A stretch of 64,000 bases of DNA. Source: Cohnella endophytica. GTDB lineage: Bacteria > Bacillota > Bacilli > Paenibacillales > Paenibacillaceae. This document shows, one piece after another, positions 9,029 to 17,044 of the stretch. Positions within the stretch are counted from its first letter, which is position 1; each line of letters opens with the position of its first letter. The translations under genes and the position numbers were made by a program. Under the pieces are notes generated by a model. That model did no database searches, was not told where the DNA came from, and worked only from the letters and a program-made list of their open reading frames with translations. The stretch covers positions 248,001 through 312,000 of the forward strand of contig NZ_RBZM01000006.1 of NCBI RefSeq assembly GCF_003628305.1. Reading direction: 5' to 3'.

Positions 9029-10336
9029 TTGCCCAAAATTACTTTTCTAGGCGCCGGAAGTACGGTATTCGCCAAAAACGTCCTCGGAGACGTCATGATG
9101 ACGCCCGCGTTGCAAGGCTTCGAAATCGCTCTCTTCGACATCGATCCGGTTCGTCTGAAAGATTCCGAGAATATGCTCAATAACATCAAAAAGACATCCG
9201 GAAGCACCTGCGTCGTAAAGTCCTTTTCCGATCGCAAGGAAGCGCTTCGCGGAGCCAAATACGTCGTCAACGCCATTCAAGTCGGCGGTTACGATCCTTG
9301 TACGATTACCGACTTCGAAATTCCTAAGAAATACAATCTCAGACAAACGATCGCCGACACGGTCGGCATCGGCGGCATTTTCCGCAACTTGCGCACGATT
9401 CCGGTCATGCTCGACTTCGCCGCGGACATTCGCGAGGTATGCCCGGACGCTTTGTTCTTGAACTACACGAACCCGATGGCCGTCCTGACCAACGTTATGA
9501 ATACTTACGGAGGCGTAAATACGGTAGGTTTGTGCCATAGCGTTCAAGCTTGCGTTCCCGAGATGTTCAAGCATCTGGGCATAAGCACGGAAGGCGTTAA
9601 AGCCAAGATCGCCGGCATCAATCATATGGCGTGGCTGCTGGAAGTGACGAAAGACGGGGAAGACTTGTATCCGGAGATCAAGCGGCGCGCGGCGGAGAAG
9701 CAGAAGGAAAAGCACGGCGATATGGTCCGGTACGAAATGATGCTGAAATTCGGCCATTACATTACGGAGTCTTCCGAGCATAACGCCGAATATCATCCGT
9801 ATTTTATCAAGCGCAATTATCCGGAGCTCATCGAGCGGTTCAATATCCCGTTGGACGAATATCCGCGCAGGTGTATCGAACAAATCTCCAATTGGAAAAA
9901 AATGCGCGAAGAGCTCGTCAACGACGCGAACCTGGAACACCATCGCTCGCACGAGTACGCATCGTATATTTTCGAAGCAATCGAGACGGACGTGCCGTTC
10001 AAGATCGGAGGCAACGTCATGAACACGGGCGGACTTATCGCCAACCTGCCGCGCGAAGCCTGCGTCGAAGTTCCGTGCCTCGTGGATCGCTCCGGCGTAA
10101 CTCCGACCTACGTAGGCAATCTTCCGCCTCAGTTGGCCGCGCTTAACCGCACGAACATTAACACGCAGTTGCTGACGATCGAAGCAGCGATTACGGGCAA
10201 AAGAGAACACATCTACCATGCGGCGATGCTCGATCCGCATACGGCGGCCGAGCTGTCGATGGACGATATTATTGCGATGTGCGACGACCTGATCGAAGCA
10301 CATGGGGATTGGCTGCCTAAGTTCTCTGTGGTATAG
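9029..10336 (+). CDS. melA: GH4 alpha-galactosidase (MelA type)
   Basis: About 435 residues. GGAGG lies only two bases before ATG 9023 but eight before the in-frame TTG at 9029, so TTG is the likelier start (LPKITFLGAGSTVF). NAD-binding GAGST opens the Rossmann fold. Counting from 9023, the metal-binding Cys171 (CHSVQ) and His201 (GINHM), plus NYTNPM (147-152), mark a GH4 enzyme; the SSEHNAEYHPYF and DEYPRRCIEQ segments and the C-terminal LDPHTAAELSMDDI match the Escherichia coli MelA subgroup closely. It hydrolyses alpha-galactosides such as melibiose by an NAD+/Mn2+ redox-elimination mechanism, in the cytoplasm. No transporter adjoins it here. Confidence 0.93.
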   Translation: MPKITFLGAGSTVFAKNVLGDVMMTPALQGFEIALFDIDPVRLKDSENMLNNIKKTSGSTCVVKSFSDRKEALRGAKYVVNAIQVGGYDPCTITDFEIPKKYNLRQTIADTVGIGGIFRNLRTIPVMLDFAADIREVCPDALFLNYTNPMAVLTNVMNTYGGVNTVGLCHSVQACVPEMFKHLGISTEGVKAKIAGINHMAWLLEVTKDGEDLYPEIKRRAAEKQKEKHGDMVRYEMMLKFGHYITESSEHNAEYHPYFIKRNYPELIERFNIPLDEYPRRCIEQISNWKKMREELVNDANLEHHRSHEYASYIFEAIETDVPFKIGGNVMNTGGLIANLPREACVEVPCLVDRSGVTPTYVGNLPPQLAALNRTNINTQLLTIEAAITGKREHIYHAAMLDPHTAAELSMDDIIAMCDDLIEAHGDWLPKFSVV

Positions 10337-10400
10337 TACGAAGGCATCAACTTAAGAAGAAAATCCGAACGCAGGGCCGAAGATCGGTCCGAGCGACGGG

Positions 10401-10434
10401 AGAGGTTCGCGAACTCCCTCTATAAAAAACTAAG
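10401..10434 (+). ncRNA. PreQ1-I riboswitch aptamer upstream of queF
   Basis: AGAGGTTC, a short loop, CTCCCTCT, then TATAAAAAACTAA: this is the class I preQ1 consensus (P1 stem AGAGG/CCTCT, A-rich tail ending AAAAAACTAA). It is 150 bases upstream of queF, a pathway gene this class commonly controls. Confidence 0.95.
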
Positions 10435-10440
10435 AAAAAC

Positions 10441-10514
10441 GCACACGTCCCTTACCGCCTGGCTGCAGCGCGTTCACGCTGCGGCCAAGGCTAATAAGCG
10501 GGTGCCGTTTTTTT
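10441..10514 (+). terminator. Riboswitch-linked terminator (expression platform of queF)
   Basis: A long interrupted stem: GCCTGGCTGCAGCG pairs with CGCTGCGGCCAAGGC around a CGTTCA loop and extends outward through CTTA/TAAG and GCAC/GTGC, then TTTTTTT at 10508-10514. It lies seven bases after the preQ1 aptamer. Ligand binding would be expected to leave this hairpin free to stop transcription before queF. Confidence 0.85.
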
Positions 10515-10585
10515 CATGTTCTTTAGCAGACACGGGGCGTTCATGGGAATCTCTTTCTTCTACATTCGGAAGGGAGAGTTTTTTT

Positions 10586-11077
10586 ATGCGCACGCAAGAC
10601 GAAATGAAAGACATTACGTTGCTTGGTAATCAGGGAACGAAATATGTGTTCGAGTACGATCCGGGGGTACTGGAGGCGTTCGATAACAAACATCCGGGCC
10701 GCGACTACTTCGTGAAGTTCAATTGTCCCGAATTCACGAGCCTGTGTCCGATGACCGGACAGCCCGACTTCGCCACGATTTACATCTCTTACATTCCGGA
10801 CGTCAAAATGGTCGAGAGCAAAGCGCTTAAGCTGTACTTGTTCAGCTTCCGCAACCATGGGGACTTCCATGAGGACTGCATGAACATCATCATGAACGAT
10901 TTAATTCAATTAATGGAGCCTCGTTATATCGAGGTGTGGGGTAAGTTTACTCCTCGTGGCGGCATCTCCATCGATCCTTATTGCAACTGGGGCAAACCCG
11001 GTACGAAGTACGAGACGATGGCGGAACACCGTCTGCTGAACCATGATCTATATCCCGAAAAAGTCGACAATCGCTAA
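10586..11077 (+). CDS. queF: NADPH-dependent 7-cyano-7-deazaguanine (preQ0) reductase
   Basis: 163 residues from ATG 10586 (AAGGGAGAG eight bases upstream); the longer frame beginning at 10502 runs through the riboswitch terminator and is not the start. It reduces preQ0 to preQ1 in queuosine biosynthesis, in the cytoplasm. Catalytic residues of the unimodular type I family are visible: Cys54 in [13 protein letters not shown] forms the thioimide, Asp61 is the proton donor, and [11 protein letters not shown] supplies the substrate-binding Glu96. A preQ1-I riboswitch with terminator controls it. The queCDE genes are not beside it. It converges with the kinase gene on the other strand with only 27 bases between stops. 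Confidence 0.97.
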   Translation: MRTQDEMKDITLLGNQGTKYVFEYDPGVLEAFDNKHPGRDYFVKFNCPEFTSLCPMTGQPDFATIYISYIPDVKMVESKALKLYLFSFRNHGDFHEDCMNIIMNDLIQLMEPRYIEVWGKFTPRGGISIDPYCNWGKPGTKYETMAEHRLLNHDLYPEKVDNR

Positions 11078-11104
11078 CCTGGAAGACGGCTGGAACGAAA
11101 GGGA

Positions 11105-13072
11105 CTAGCGGAGCGGCAACGCGATGACCAACTCGCATCCGATCGGTTGGTCGTCTTCACCCTGGGCGGATCCGATGGTTATCTCTCCCCCAAGCAAGTG
11201 AATGCGTTCCATCATCGTCGTCAGGCCGAAGCCGGGTTTGGCGTTGCCGAACGGCATGCCGTCGTTCCAGAGCGTAATTTCCAGCCGTTCTCCGACCGGG
11301 CGAAGCGTATAACGGAACCAACTGCAGCCGGCATGACGAATGCCGTTCGTCAATCCTTCCTGGAGCGCGCGGTAGATAACCTGCTCCGTGAGTCTATCCA
11401 GCTCCAGATCCTCGGGGATGACGATATCCGCCTCGATCGCGACTTCCATCGTCTCGATCGTATCGCGGATCAGCTCCCTGAGCGCGGCTTCCATTATAAG
11501 CTTAGGCGAATCGGTCTTGAGCAGGCGCACGGTTTTTCGAATATCGTCCAAGCCCTTTCTTACCAGCCCGCTTACCGTATCGAGCTTATCGATCGGTAAG
11601 CTTTTTTCTTTGGCGGCGAGCTTTTTCCCCGCTTCCAATTGGACGATCGCGGCGGTAAGCGTATGTCCGACGACATCATGCATCTCATGGGCAATCCGAT
11701 TGCGTTCTTCAAGTACGGACACTTCCGCCAATGTTTCCGCTTTTTCTCTCATCGTTATGGACAGCGAGCGGTTAGCTTCTTCGAGCTCTTCCGTGCGGGT
11801 AACGACGAGAAGCTCGAGATTGCGATGGAATTGCTCCAGCTCGTTGTTCTTCGCCTGCAATTCTTTGGCATTGCGTTCGGATTCTTGATAGACTCGTCCG
11901 ATTCGGTGAAAGAGAATCATGGCCATGCAAAGCATGAAAAGAAACAAGCCGTTGGCAAGGAAATTGTTAATGACGTTGTTCAAATAGGGTAGGGAAGAAA
12001 ATAAACGATCTGACGCAGAATCGAAATTGGATAGAATATGTCCCAGACCGCAAACGACGAGAATATTATAGCCGCGAAGCAGCCATTTGCGCTCATTCTG
12101 CGGTTGCGAGCTAGGATAGCGAATAATCGCGTACGTAACGACGCCGATCGCGGAGACGGCAAGCCAAGGAAAGCCGAGCGTAAGCATGTTCCAATAGAGG
12201 GCCGGGCTTTGAAATCCGGCGATCAAGCAGGCAAACGAATAGATCAGCAACATGTTCTTGACGATTCGCACGGGAAATCTACGGGAAGCGCCAAGCGCCT
12301 CGCTCAATAGACCGGTAAACGAATATACGCCGATCGTCAGCAACATGTCCTTCCAATAGTACAGCGACCGGACGTTTAAGAACCATTGCAGGGATAAACA
12401 TAATAGCAACAAGCCGAGTCCGGCGCATAACGCAAGCGAGGCGAACCACAGATAGAGGCGCTCTTTTCGTCTAACGAAGAGAATAAGACCGACGGCGAAT
12501 GCGATCAGATAGATGACCGAGTATAAGTATCGAGCCGAATCCAGTCGGAGCAGTTGACTTAGGATTTGATGGGGATTGCCCGCGAGTACCCAAGAGTTGC
12601 CGAAGAATTTCATCCGATCCCAAGAGATTTTCATCGACAGTGTTTTCCCTGCGTCGTCGGGGCTGATGCGCAGCGGGTAACGGGTCATATAATAGTGGTT
12701 GTACACCGGACGATCGTCCATATGGAAGCTAATGACCTGGCGTCCGTCTAAGAATACTTGGTAACGGTTCATCGAGCTAATGTACAAATAAGGATCTCTC
12801 CAAGGAATTGGGGGAAGCGTTCGCCTGACCCATAAGACGCCTTCGTAGTTCTCCATATTTCTCCATTCCGAAAGGCCGAACGGTTGCCAGCCGTCTGCCG
12901 TCGGAGAATCGTGACCGTATTGGACTTCCCAATTTTTCGATAACGACACGGTCGGCGCAGAATCTCTCTCGTAAACGGAATGGCCTCTGAAAAAATACGA
13001 AGGGATGAAGAGGAGAACCGTAGTCGCGCAAATAACAAGCCATAGCAGGAGGGAAGCCGTGCCGCGTTTCAT
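11105..13072 (-). CDS. Sensor histidine kinase, 7TM-DISM type with HisKA_3 domain
   Basis: 655 residues. One membrane helix (8-28), an extracellular beta-sandwich with a galactose-binding-like look (about 40-170, including YQVFLDGRQV), seven membrane helices (about 180-390), a coiled coil, then a NarL/DesK-type dimerisation domain with the phospho-His in EERNRIAHEMHD (His465) and a HATPase ending in GFGLTTMMERIHLLGG. The last four bases of the regulator gene overlap its start (ATGA), so the two form one operon and a cognate pair. The extracellular domain suggests sensing of a carbohydrate or other small ligand; the ligand is unknown. Confidence 0.92.
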   Translation of the reverse strand: MKRGTASLLLWLVICATTVLLFIPSYFFRGHSVYERDSAPTVSLSKNWEVQYGHDSPTADGWQPFGLSEWRNMENYEGVLWVRRTLPPIPWRDPYLYISSMNRYQVFLDGRQVISFHMDDRPVYNHYYMTRYPLRISPDDAGKTLSMKISWDRMKFFGNSWVLAGNPHQILSQLLRLDSARYLYSVIYLIAFAVGLILFVRRKERLYLWFASLALCAGLGLLLLCLSLQWFLNVRSLYYWKDMLLTIGVYSFTGLLSEALGASRRFPVRIVKNMLLIYSFACLIAGFQSPALYWNMLTLGFPWLAVSAIGVVTYAIIRYPSSQPQNERKWLLRGYNILVVCGLGHILSNFDSASDRLFSSLPYLNNVINNFLANGLFLFMLCMAMILFHRIGRVYQESERNAKELQAKNNELEQFHRNLELLVVTRTEELEEANRSLSITMREKAETLAEVSVLEERNRIAHEMHDVVGHTLTAAIVQLEAGKKLAAKEKSLPIDKLDTVSGLVRKGLDDIRKTVRLLKTDSPKLIMEAALRELIRDTIETMEVAIEADIVIPEDLELDRLTEQVIYRALQEGLTNGIRHAGCSWFRYTLRPVGERLEITLWNDGMPFGNAKPGFGLTTMMERIHLLGGEITIGSAQGEDDQPIGCELVIALPLR

Positions 13073-13740
13073 GGATTTAAGATCTCCTTTAGACGGATGA
13101 TCGCCGCGCTGCGGTCGTTCGTGCCGATCTTGCCGTAGATCATGCTGATATAATTGCGGATCGTGCCCTCGCTCATATAGAGCGCGGAGGCGATCTGCTT
13201 GTTCGGTTTGTCTTGCACCATGAGCTGGATGATCTCCCGTTCCTTGTCGTTGAAGTATAAGCCCTGCAGCTTTAACGACTGTTCGCGGAATAGGCTCGGC
13301 TCGGGGGGATATTGGGAGAGTTGCTCCGTTAAACGTTGTGTCAGCTTGGCGGAAATCGGCGAAGGAAGAATAAGGTGCCCGCCAACGGCTTCCCGGATCG
13401 TCTGCACGAGCTGCTCTGCCGCGATGTCCTTCATTAAAAAGCCGTCGGCTCCGACCGCCATCGCTTCGATGATCCAGTTATCCTCCATGAACGTCGTCAG
13501 CATGAGCACGATCACTTCGGGATGCTGCTTCTTGATCGCTTTCATGCTCTCGATACCGTTTAAGAGAGGCATTTTAATATCCATGAGAATAACATCCGGC
13601 TTTAGGCTAGCGGTCAGTTCGATCGCTTCCAGCCCGTTTGACGCCATTCCTGCCGTCTGCATATCCTCTTCCAAGTTCACGATCGTCTGCAGTCCCTCGC
13701 GGAGCAAGGTTTGATCGTCGACAATCATTACGCGTATCAT
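13069..13740 (-). CDS. NarL/LuxR family response regulator
   Basis: 223 residues from ATG 13740 (MIRVMIVDDQ), chosen because GGAGAG lies nine bases upstream. The receiver domain has the acidic pocket VDD and phospho-acceptor Asp54 (VILMDIKMP), with Thr and Lys of LMLTTF and GFLMKD. The C-terminal LuxR-type HTH spans FNDKEREIIQLMVQDKPNKQ to about residue 215. It is followed directly by its histidine kinase with a 4-base overlap. It binds DNA as a phosphorylated dimer; targets are not evident, although autoregulation would be usual. Confidence 0.94.
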   Translation of the reverse strand: MIRVMIVDDQTLLREGLQTIVNLEEDMQTAGMASNGLEAIELTASLKPDVILMDIKMPLLNGIESMKAIKKQHPEVIVLMLTTFMEDNWIIEAMAVGADGFLMKDIAAEQLVQTIREAVGGHLILPSPISAKLTQRLTEQLSQYPPEPSLFREQSLKLQGLYFNDKEREIIQLMVQDKPNKQIASALYMSEGTIRNYISMIYGKIGTNDRSAAIIRLKEILNP

Positions 13741-13882
13741 GGGCATCATCTCTCCGTTAAGATGCTTCCAGATTAACACAGACGCGCGCGAAAATGCGGG
13801 AAGTTCCCCATCTCATGACCAAAATGACAAAAATGGTGACGGGAGTCACGGGTGGGGGGAAGAAGGCGGAGAACGTAGCAAA

Positions 13883-13911
13883 ACCCCCGACTTTGAATAA
13901 GTCGGGGGAGG
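13883..13911 (-). terminator. Terminator of the BNR-repeat lipoprotein gene
   Basis: On the minus strand CCCCCGACTT-ATTCA-AAGTCGGGGG is followed by TTTTGC. A perfect 10-base stem just beyond the stop codon at 13927. Confidence 0.85.
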
Positions 13912-13926
13912 AACAATCGATTGGAA

Positions 13927-15156
13927 TCAGCTTGGGCTCGGCTTCGCGAACGTATGGGCCTTTTTCCACGTTTTCCCGCCGTCGGCGGAAGTATACATGA
14001 CGGAAGGCTCTACGCTATCCGTGGTTACCCACCAGACATGTTGCGCGTTCTCCGCGGCGATAAATTGCGGACCGTAGCCGGAGAAGCTCGACTTGAGATT
14101 CGTCCATGTTTTCCCGCCGTCTGTCGTTTTGCCCATCGTGTTCGGGAGGTCGCAAGGGCCGCAAAAGCCTCCCATGAACGCTGTCTTCGTATCCACGACG
14201 TACAGAGGTCCGGGCGCAGCTCCGTTATTGCGAGGAACCTTCGTTTCGGCGTCGTTCTTGTAACCAGGCGCGGGACCCGATCCGGCTTGATTATTGGCGA
14301 TTACGGGTTGCCATTTTCCGCCTCCGTCGGTCGTATGGAACAGAGAGTAAGAAGTCTGGCTCATTCCGGAATCCCCGACAAGCTCGATCCAGGCATCATT
14401 CTTGCCGGCGGAACGGATAATCGCTTCCGTCACGGGTGATACGGTCGGCATTTCATGTACGGATTTCCAGCTTTTTGCCCCATCGACGGTTCTCATGAAA
14501 TGGATTTTGTCCTTGTCGTAAGTAACGGCCCAGCCGTTGTCGCGATCATGGAAATAGGCGTTATTGACGGTATTGTCCGGTAATTTGTACTCGGTCCAAG
14601 TTTTGCCGCCGTCCGTCGAACGGGCATTGCCGCTGAAAGCTTCGTTCGAGGACGCGAAGTGCAGGAATCCGTCGTTAGGCACCGTGCCTGCGTTGTTCCA
14701 ATTGTTCCCGCCATCCTTCGAATGGAGAAGCTCCAAGCCTGGCGAGCCTGCTCCGACAGTCGCCCATACTTCCCGGTTGTTCAACGCGAATAACTGCTTA
14801 ACCGTAGATGCCGGATACGTTTGCGGTTGCCAAGTCGCCCCTCCGTCGTCGGTTCTCGCGATCCAGCCTTCTCCGCCGGCCCAGCCGGTCTTGAAGTCGG
14901 CTAACCGCAGAGCGGTCACCGTTCCAAGCTCTTTCGTCGGGGATGGAGGCTTCGGCGACTCGGGCGAAGCGCTCTCGGACGATACGGGCGAACTGTCGGG
15001 GCTTGAAGTCGCTCCGGACGAAGGGGAAGCGGTCGCGGTTTCGCTCGGGTCGGACGTGCCGTTCGTTGCGAGGCTGCTTCCTTTCGAACACCCGATCAAC
15101 GTTAATGCGACCAGGGAGGAGACGAGAAAGAGTTTGAATGTGCTCTTGGTTGCCAT
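13927..15156 (-). CDS. BNR/YCF48-like repeat lipoprotein
   Basis: 409 residues. A lipoprotein signal peptide ends in LTLIGC with the lipidated Cys23, followed by a long Ser/Thr/Pro/Glu linker (about 24-75) that tethers the folded part to the membrane. Residues about 80-409 form a beta-propeller of sialidase-type BNR/YCF48 repeats: DDGGATW, KDGGNNW, TDGGKTW, TDGGGKW and ADGGKTW recur every 40-60 residues. No glycosidase active site is evident, so a scaffold or binding role outside the membrane is likely. GGAG precedes the start; a terminator follows the stop. Function unknown. Confidence 0.85.
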   Translation of the reverse strand: MATKSTFKLFLVSSLVALTLIGCSKGSSLATNGTSDPSETATASPSSGATSSPDSSPVSSESASPESPKPPSPTKELGTVTALRLADFKTGWAGGEGWIARTDDGGATWQPQTYPASTVKQLFALNNREVWATVGAGSPGLELLHSKDGGNNWNNAGTVPNDGFLHFASSNEAFSGNARSTDGGKTWTEYKLPDNTVNNAYFHDRDNGWAVTYDKDKIHFMRTVDGAKSWKSVHEMPTVSPVTEAIIRSAGKNDAWIELVGDSGMSQTSYSLFHTTDGGGKWQPVIANNQAGSGPAPGYKNDAETKVPRNNGAAPGPLYVVDTKTAFMGGFCGPCDLPNTMGKTTDGGKTWTNLKSSFSGYGPQFIAAENAQHVWWVTTDSVEPSVMYTSADGGKTWKKAHTFAKPSPS

Positions 15157-15265
15157 GATACTCCACTTCCTTTCTTGCTGAGTTAGACGATACGGACCTT
15201 AGGAAGTTCATTCCTGCCCGTTATCGCCATCGTTTAACCATTTTACCCAGTTCGCTCCATTCATA

Positions 15266-15318
15266 ATAATAAAATAAACAAGCCATGATTACCGTGCGAA
15301 CGGTTATCATGGCTTGTT
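15266..15318 (-). terminator. Terminator of the ypdA transcript
   Basis: On the minus strand AACAAGCCATGATAACCG, a TTCGCA loop and the nearly perfect complementary arm, followed by TTATTTTATTATT. An 18-base stem. Confidence 0.9.
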
Positions 15319-15347
15319 CTTAATCGTGTCGTATAATCCGCGATGCG

Positions 15348-16355
15348 TTAAACTTGCGCCTTAATTTTCTCTGCGATCAGCTTTCCGTGAAAACGGCCGC
15401 TCTCGATGAATATTTCGTTCGCTTCCCGTCCCGCGGCGATGACGCCGGCAATGAACAGTCCCGGGACGTTCGTCTCCATCGTCTCAGGATCGAAAGCGGG
15501 TACCGTCGTATCGGCGTTCACTTCGGCACCCGCATCCGTGAGCAGCGTACGCTCCGGGCGGAACCCCGTCATCGCGAGGACGAAATCGTTCTCGATCGTA
15601 TGCTCAGCACTGCCTTCTTGGTTAGGCTGAACGGTTACGCTCCGTTCGTCGATACGGACGACGCGCGATGAGAAAAGCATCCGAATTTTGCCTTTGGCGA
15701 CATTCCCTTCGAACATCGGCCTTACCCAAGGTTTAATGCTCGGCGAATAGTCGTCGCCGCGATAGACGATCGTCACTTCGGCGCCTACGCGCAACAGCTC
15801 CATGGCCGCATCGACCGCGGAATTGTTGCCGCCGATGATCGTCACTTTCATGCCGGTATACGGATGGGCCTCGCGGAAAAAGTGGGTGACCTTGGACAAC
15901 TCCTCCCCGGGAATGCCGAGAAGGTTCGGATGGTCGAAATAACCGGTCGCGACGATGACGTTCCGCGCCCCGTATTCCGTTATTCCTCCGAATCGATCGA
16001 CCGTCCGCACGCGAAACGATCCGTCTTGAAGCTTCTCGATGGAGGAAGCTTCCTCGTAAGCTTTTATCCGAAGCTTTCGGCGAAGGGCGACGTCCCGGTA
16101 ATAGTGCAAGGCTTCCAGACGGTAAGGCTTTTCGTTCGGGCAGGTGAACGGAATTCCTCCGATTTCCAGAAATTCCGCGGTGCTGAAAAATTGCATATAG
16201 GTCGGGTATTGGAAGATGGAGTGGACGACCGCGTGTTTCTCGATCAATAACGGCTCGATTCCGACGGCTTGCAACTCTAACGCCGCCGACAATCCGCACG
16301 GGCCAGCTCCGATTATGATCGCCTGTTCCATGATTTCGTTCGTGATATCGTTCAT
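15348..16355 (-). CDS. ypdA: YpdA-type FAD-dependent bacillithiol disulfide reductase
   Basis: 335 residues from ATG 16355 (MNDITNEIMEQAIIIGAG), chosen because TTAGGAG lies eight bases upstream; the frame is open further but would run into padR. An N-terminal FAD motif GAGPCGLSAA contains the Cys that is catalytic in Bdr/YpdA. A second Rossmann motif, TIIGGNNSAVDAAMEL, binds NADPH, and the family segment FQYPTYMQFFSTAEFLEIGG is present. It is thioredoxin-reductase-like but lacks CxxC. It reduces bacillithiol disulfide in the cytoplasm. It follows padR by 11 bases, an odd pairing that may tie thiol redox to the multidrug exporter across the divergent promoter. Confidence 0.9.
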   Translation of the reverse strand: MNDITNEIMEQAIIIGAGPCGLSAALELQAVGIEPLLIEKHAVVHSIFQYPTYMQFFSTAEFLEIGGIPFTCPNEKPYRLEALHYYRDVALRRKLRIKAYEEASSIEKLQDGSFRVRTVDRFGGITEYGARNVIVATGYFDHPNLLGIPGEELSKVTHFFREAHPYTGMKVTIIGGNNSAVDAAMELLRVGAEVTIVYRGDDYSPSIKPWVRPMFEGNVAKGKIRMLFSSRVVRIDERSVTVQPNQEGSAEHTIENDFVLAMTGFRPERTLLTDAGAEVNADTTVPAFDPETMETNVPGLFIAGVIAAGREANEIFIESGRFHGKLIAEKIKAQV

Positions 16356-16366
16356 TTCGTATACTC

Positions 16367-16921
16367 CTAAGTATGATCCTGGGGAATAGCGGACAGCACC
16401 CACTCGCACCACTCGATGTTTGTTCGGCAGCTCATAAGCGCTTTGTTCAGTAAAATATACGCACCGAACAAAGGATCGCGATACGCAGGAACCTCGCCTT
16501 CGTCTAAGTCGCTGGTTTCCTTGATTTTGCGTATTTTTTCCTCGTACCTTTGAAGATTATTCCTGTAATACTCCAGCCGGGACTGGAATAAGTCGCGTGT
16601 AATCGAGGGGTCTACCAATGGGACGCAGTAGGCTTTGAGCATCAGCTCGTCGCGAAGTACCGGTGCGGAAGCAGGCTCGGATAACCACTCCCGAAGGGAA
16701 TCGATGCCTTTGTCCGTTATGGAATACACTTTCTTATCGGGTTTGTCGCTCTGCGCGACCGTCTCGAAGGTGACCTGCTCGTCTTTCTCCATCTGGGAGA
16801 GAAGGGGGTAGATTTGGCTATGCTTGGCCGGCCAGAACGGCTGGATTCTTAGCGTAAGATCGTACCCGGATAAGGGAGAATGGGAGAGCAAGCTCAACAA
16901 GCCGTAAGACAAGGTATTCAT
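16367..16921 (-). CDS. PadR family transcriptional regulator
   Basis: 184 residues from ATG 16921, preceded by GGAGG at seven bases (the frame is open 49 residues further but without support). N-terminal winged helix: GLLSLLSHSPLSGYDLTLRI, then HSQIYPLLSQMEKDEQVTFE, typical of PadR; the C-terminal four-helix part (about 90-184) matches the Vir_act_alpha_C dimerisation region. It is divergent from a DHA2 multidrug exporter, and an ATGT-N8-ACAT site of PadR type lies in that exporter's leader, so repression of the exporter with relief by a drug or phenolic is likely. ypdA follows in the same operon. Confidence 0.92.
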   Translation of the reverse strand: MNTLSYGLLSLLSHSPLSGYDLTLRIQPFWPAKHSQIYPLLSQMEKDEQVTFETVAQSDKPDKKVYSITDKGIDSLREWLSEPASAPVLRDELMLKAYCVPLVDPSITRDLFQSRLEYYRNNLQRYEEKIRKIKETSDLDEGEVPAYRDPLFGAYILLNKALMSCRTNIEWCEWVLSAIPQDHT

Positions 16922-16949
16922 TTCCAGTCCTCCATACCATAGGTAAACT

Positions 16950-16978
16950 TTGACATAGTAGCAATTCGGTAGTATTAT
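16950..16978 (+). promoter_or_regulatory. Promoter of the DHA2 exporter gene
   Basis: TTGACA (16950-16955), a 17-base spacer, TATTAT (16973-16978): close to the SigA consensus, 67 bases before the exporter start. Confidence 0.8.
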
Positions 16979-16999
16979 TATTTCTTTGGTCTCTATTAT

Positions 17000-17015
17000 A
17001 TGTAAAATGAGACAT
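17000..17015. promoter_or_regulatory. Candidate PadR operator ATGT-N8-ACAT
   Basis: ATGT-AAAATGAG-ACAT matches the half-sites and spacing reported for PadR/LmrR-like repressors. It lies just downstream of the exporter's predicted transcription start, where a bound repressor would block it. Confidence 0.6.
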
Positions 17016-17044
17016 AAGATCAATGAAGGACATGGGGGAACAGC

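Noticed and set aside
9047-10303. 418-codon minus-strand frame opposite melA
   Set aside because: Antisense shadow of a strongly biased gene; no ribosome site and no recognisable domain.
14564-15181. 205-codon plus-strand frame opposite the BNR lipoprotein
   Set aside because: Mirror of the Ser/Pro-rich linker and repeats; the minus-strand gene has signal peptide, lipobox and terminator.
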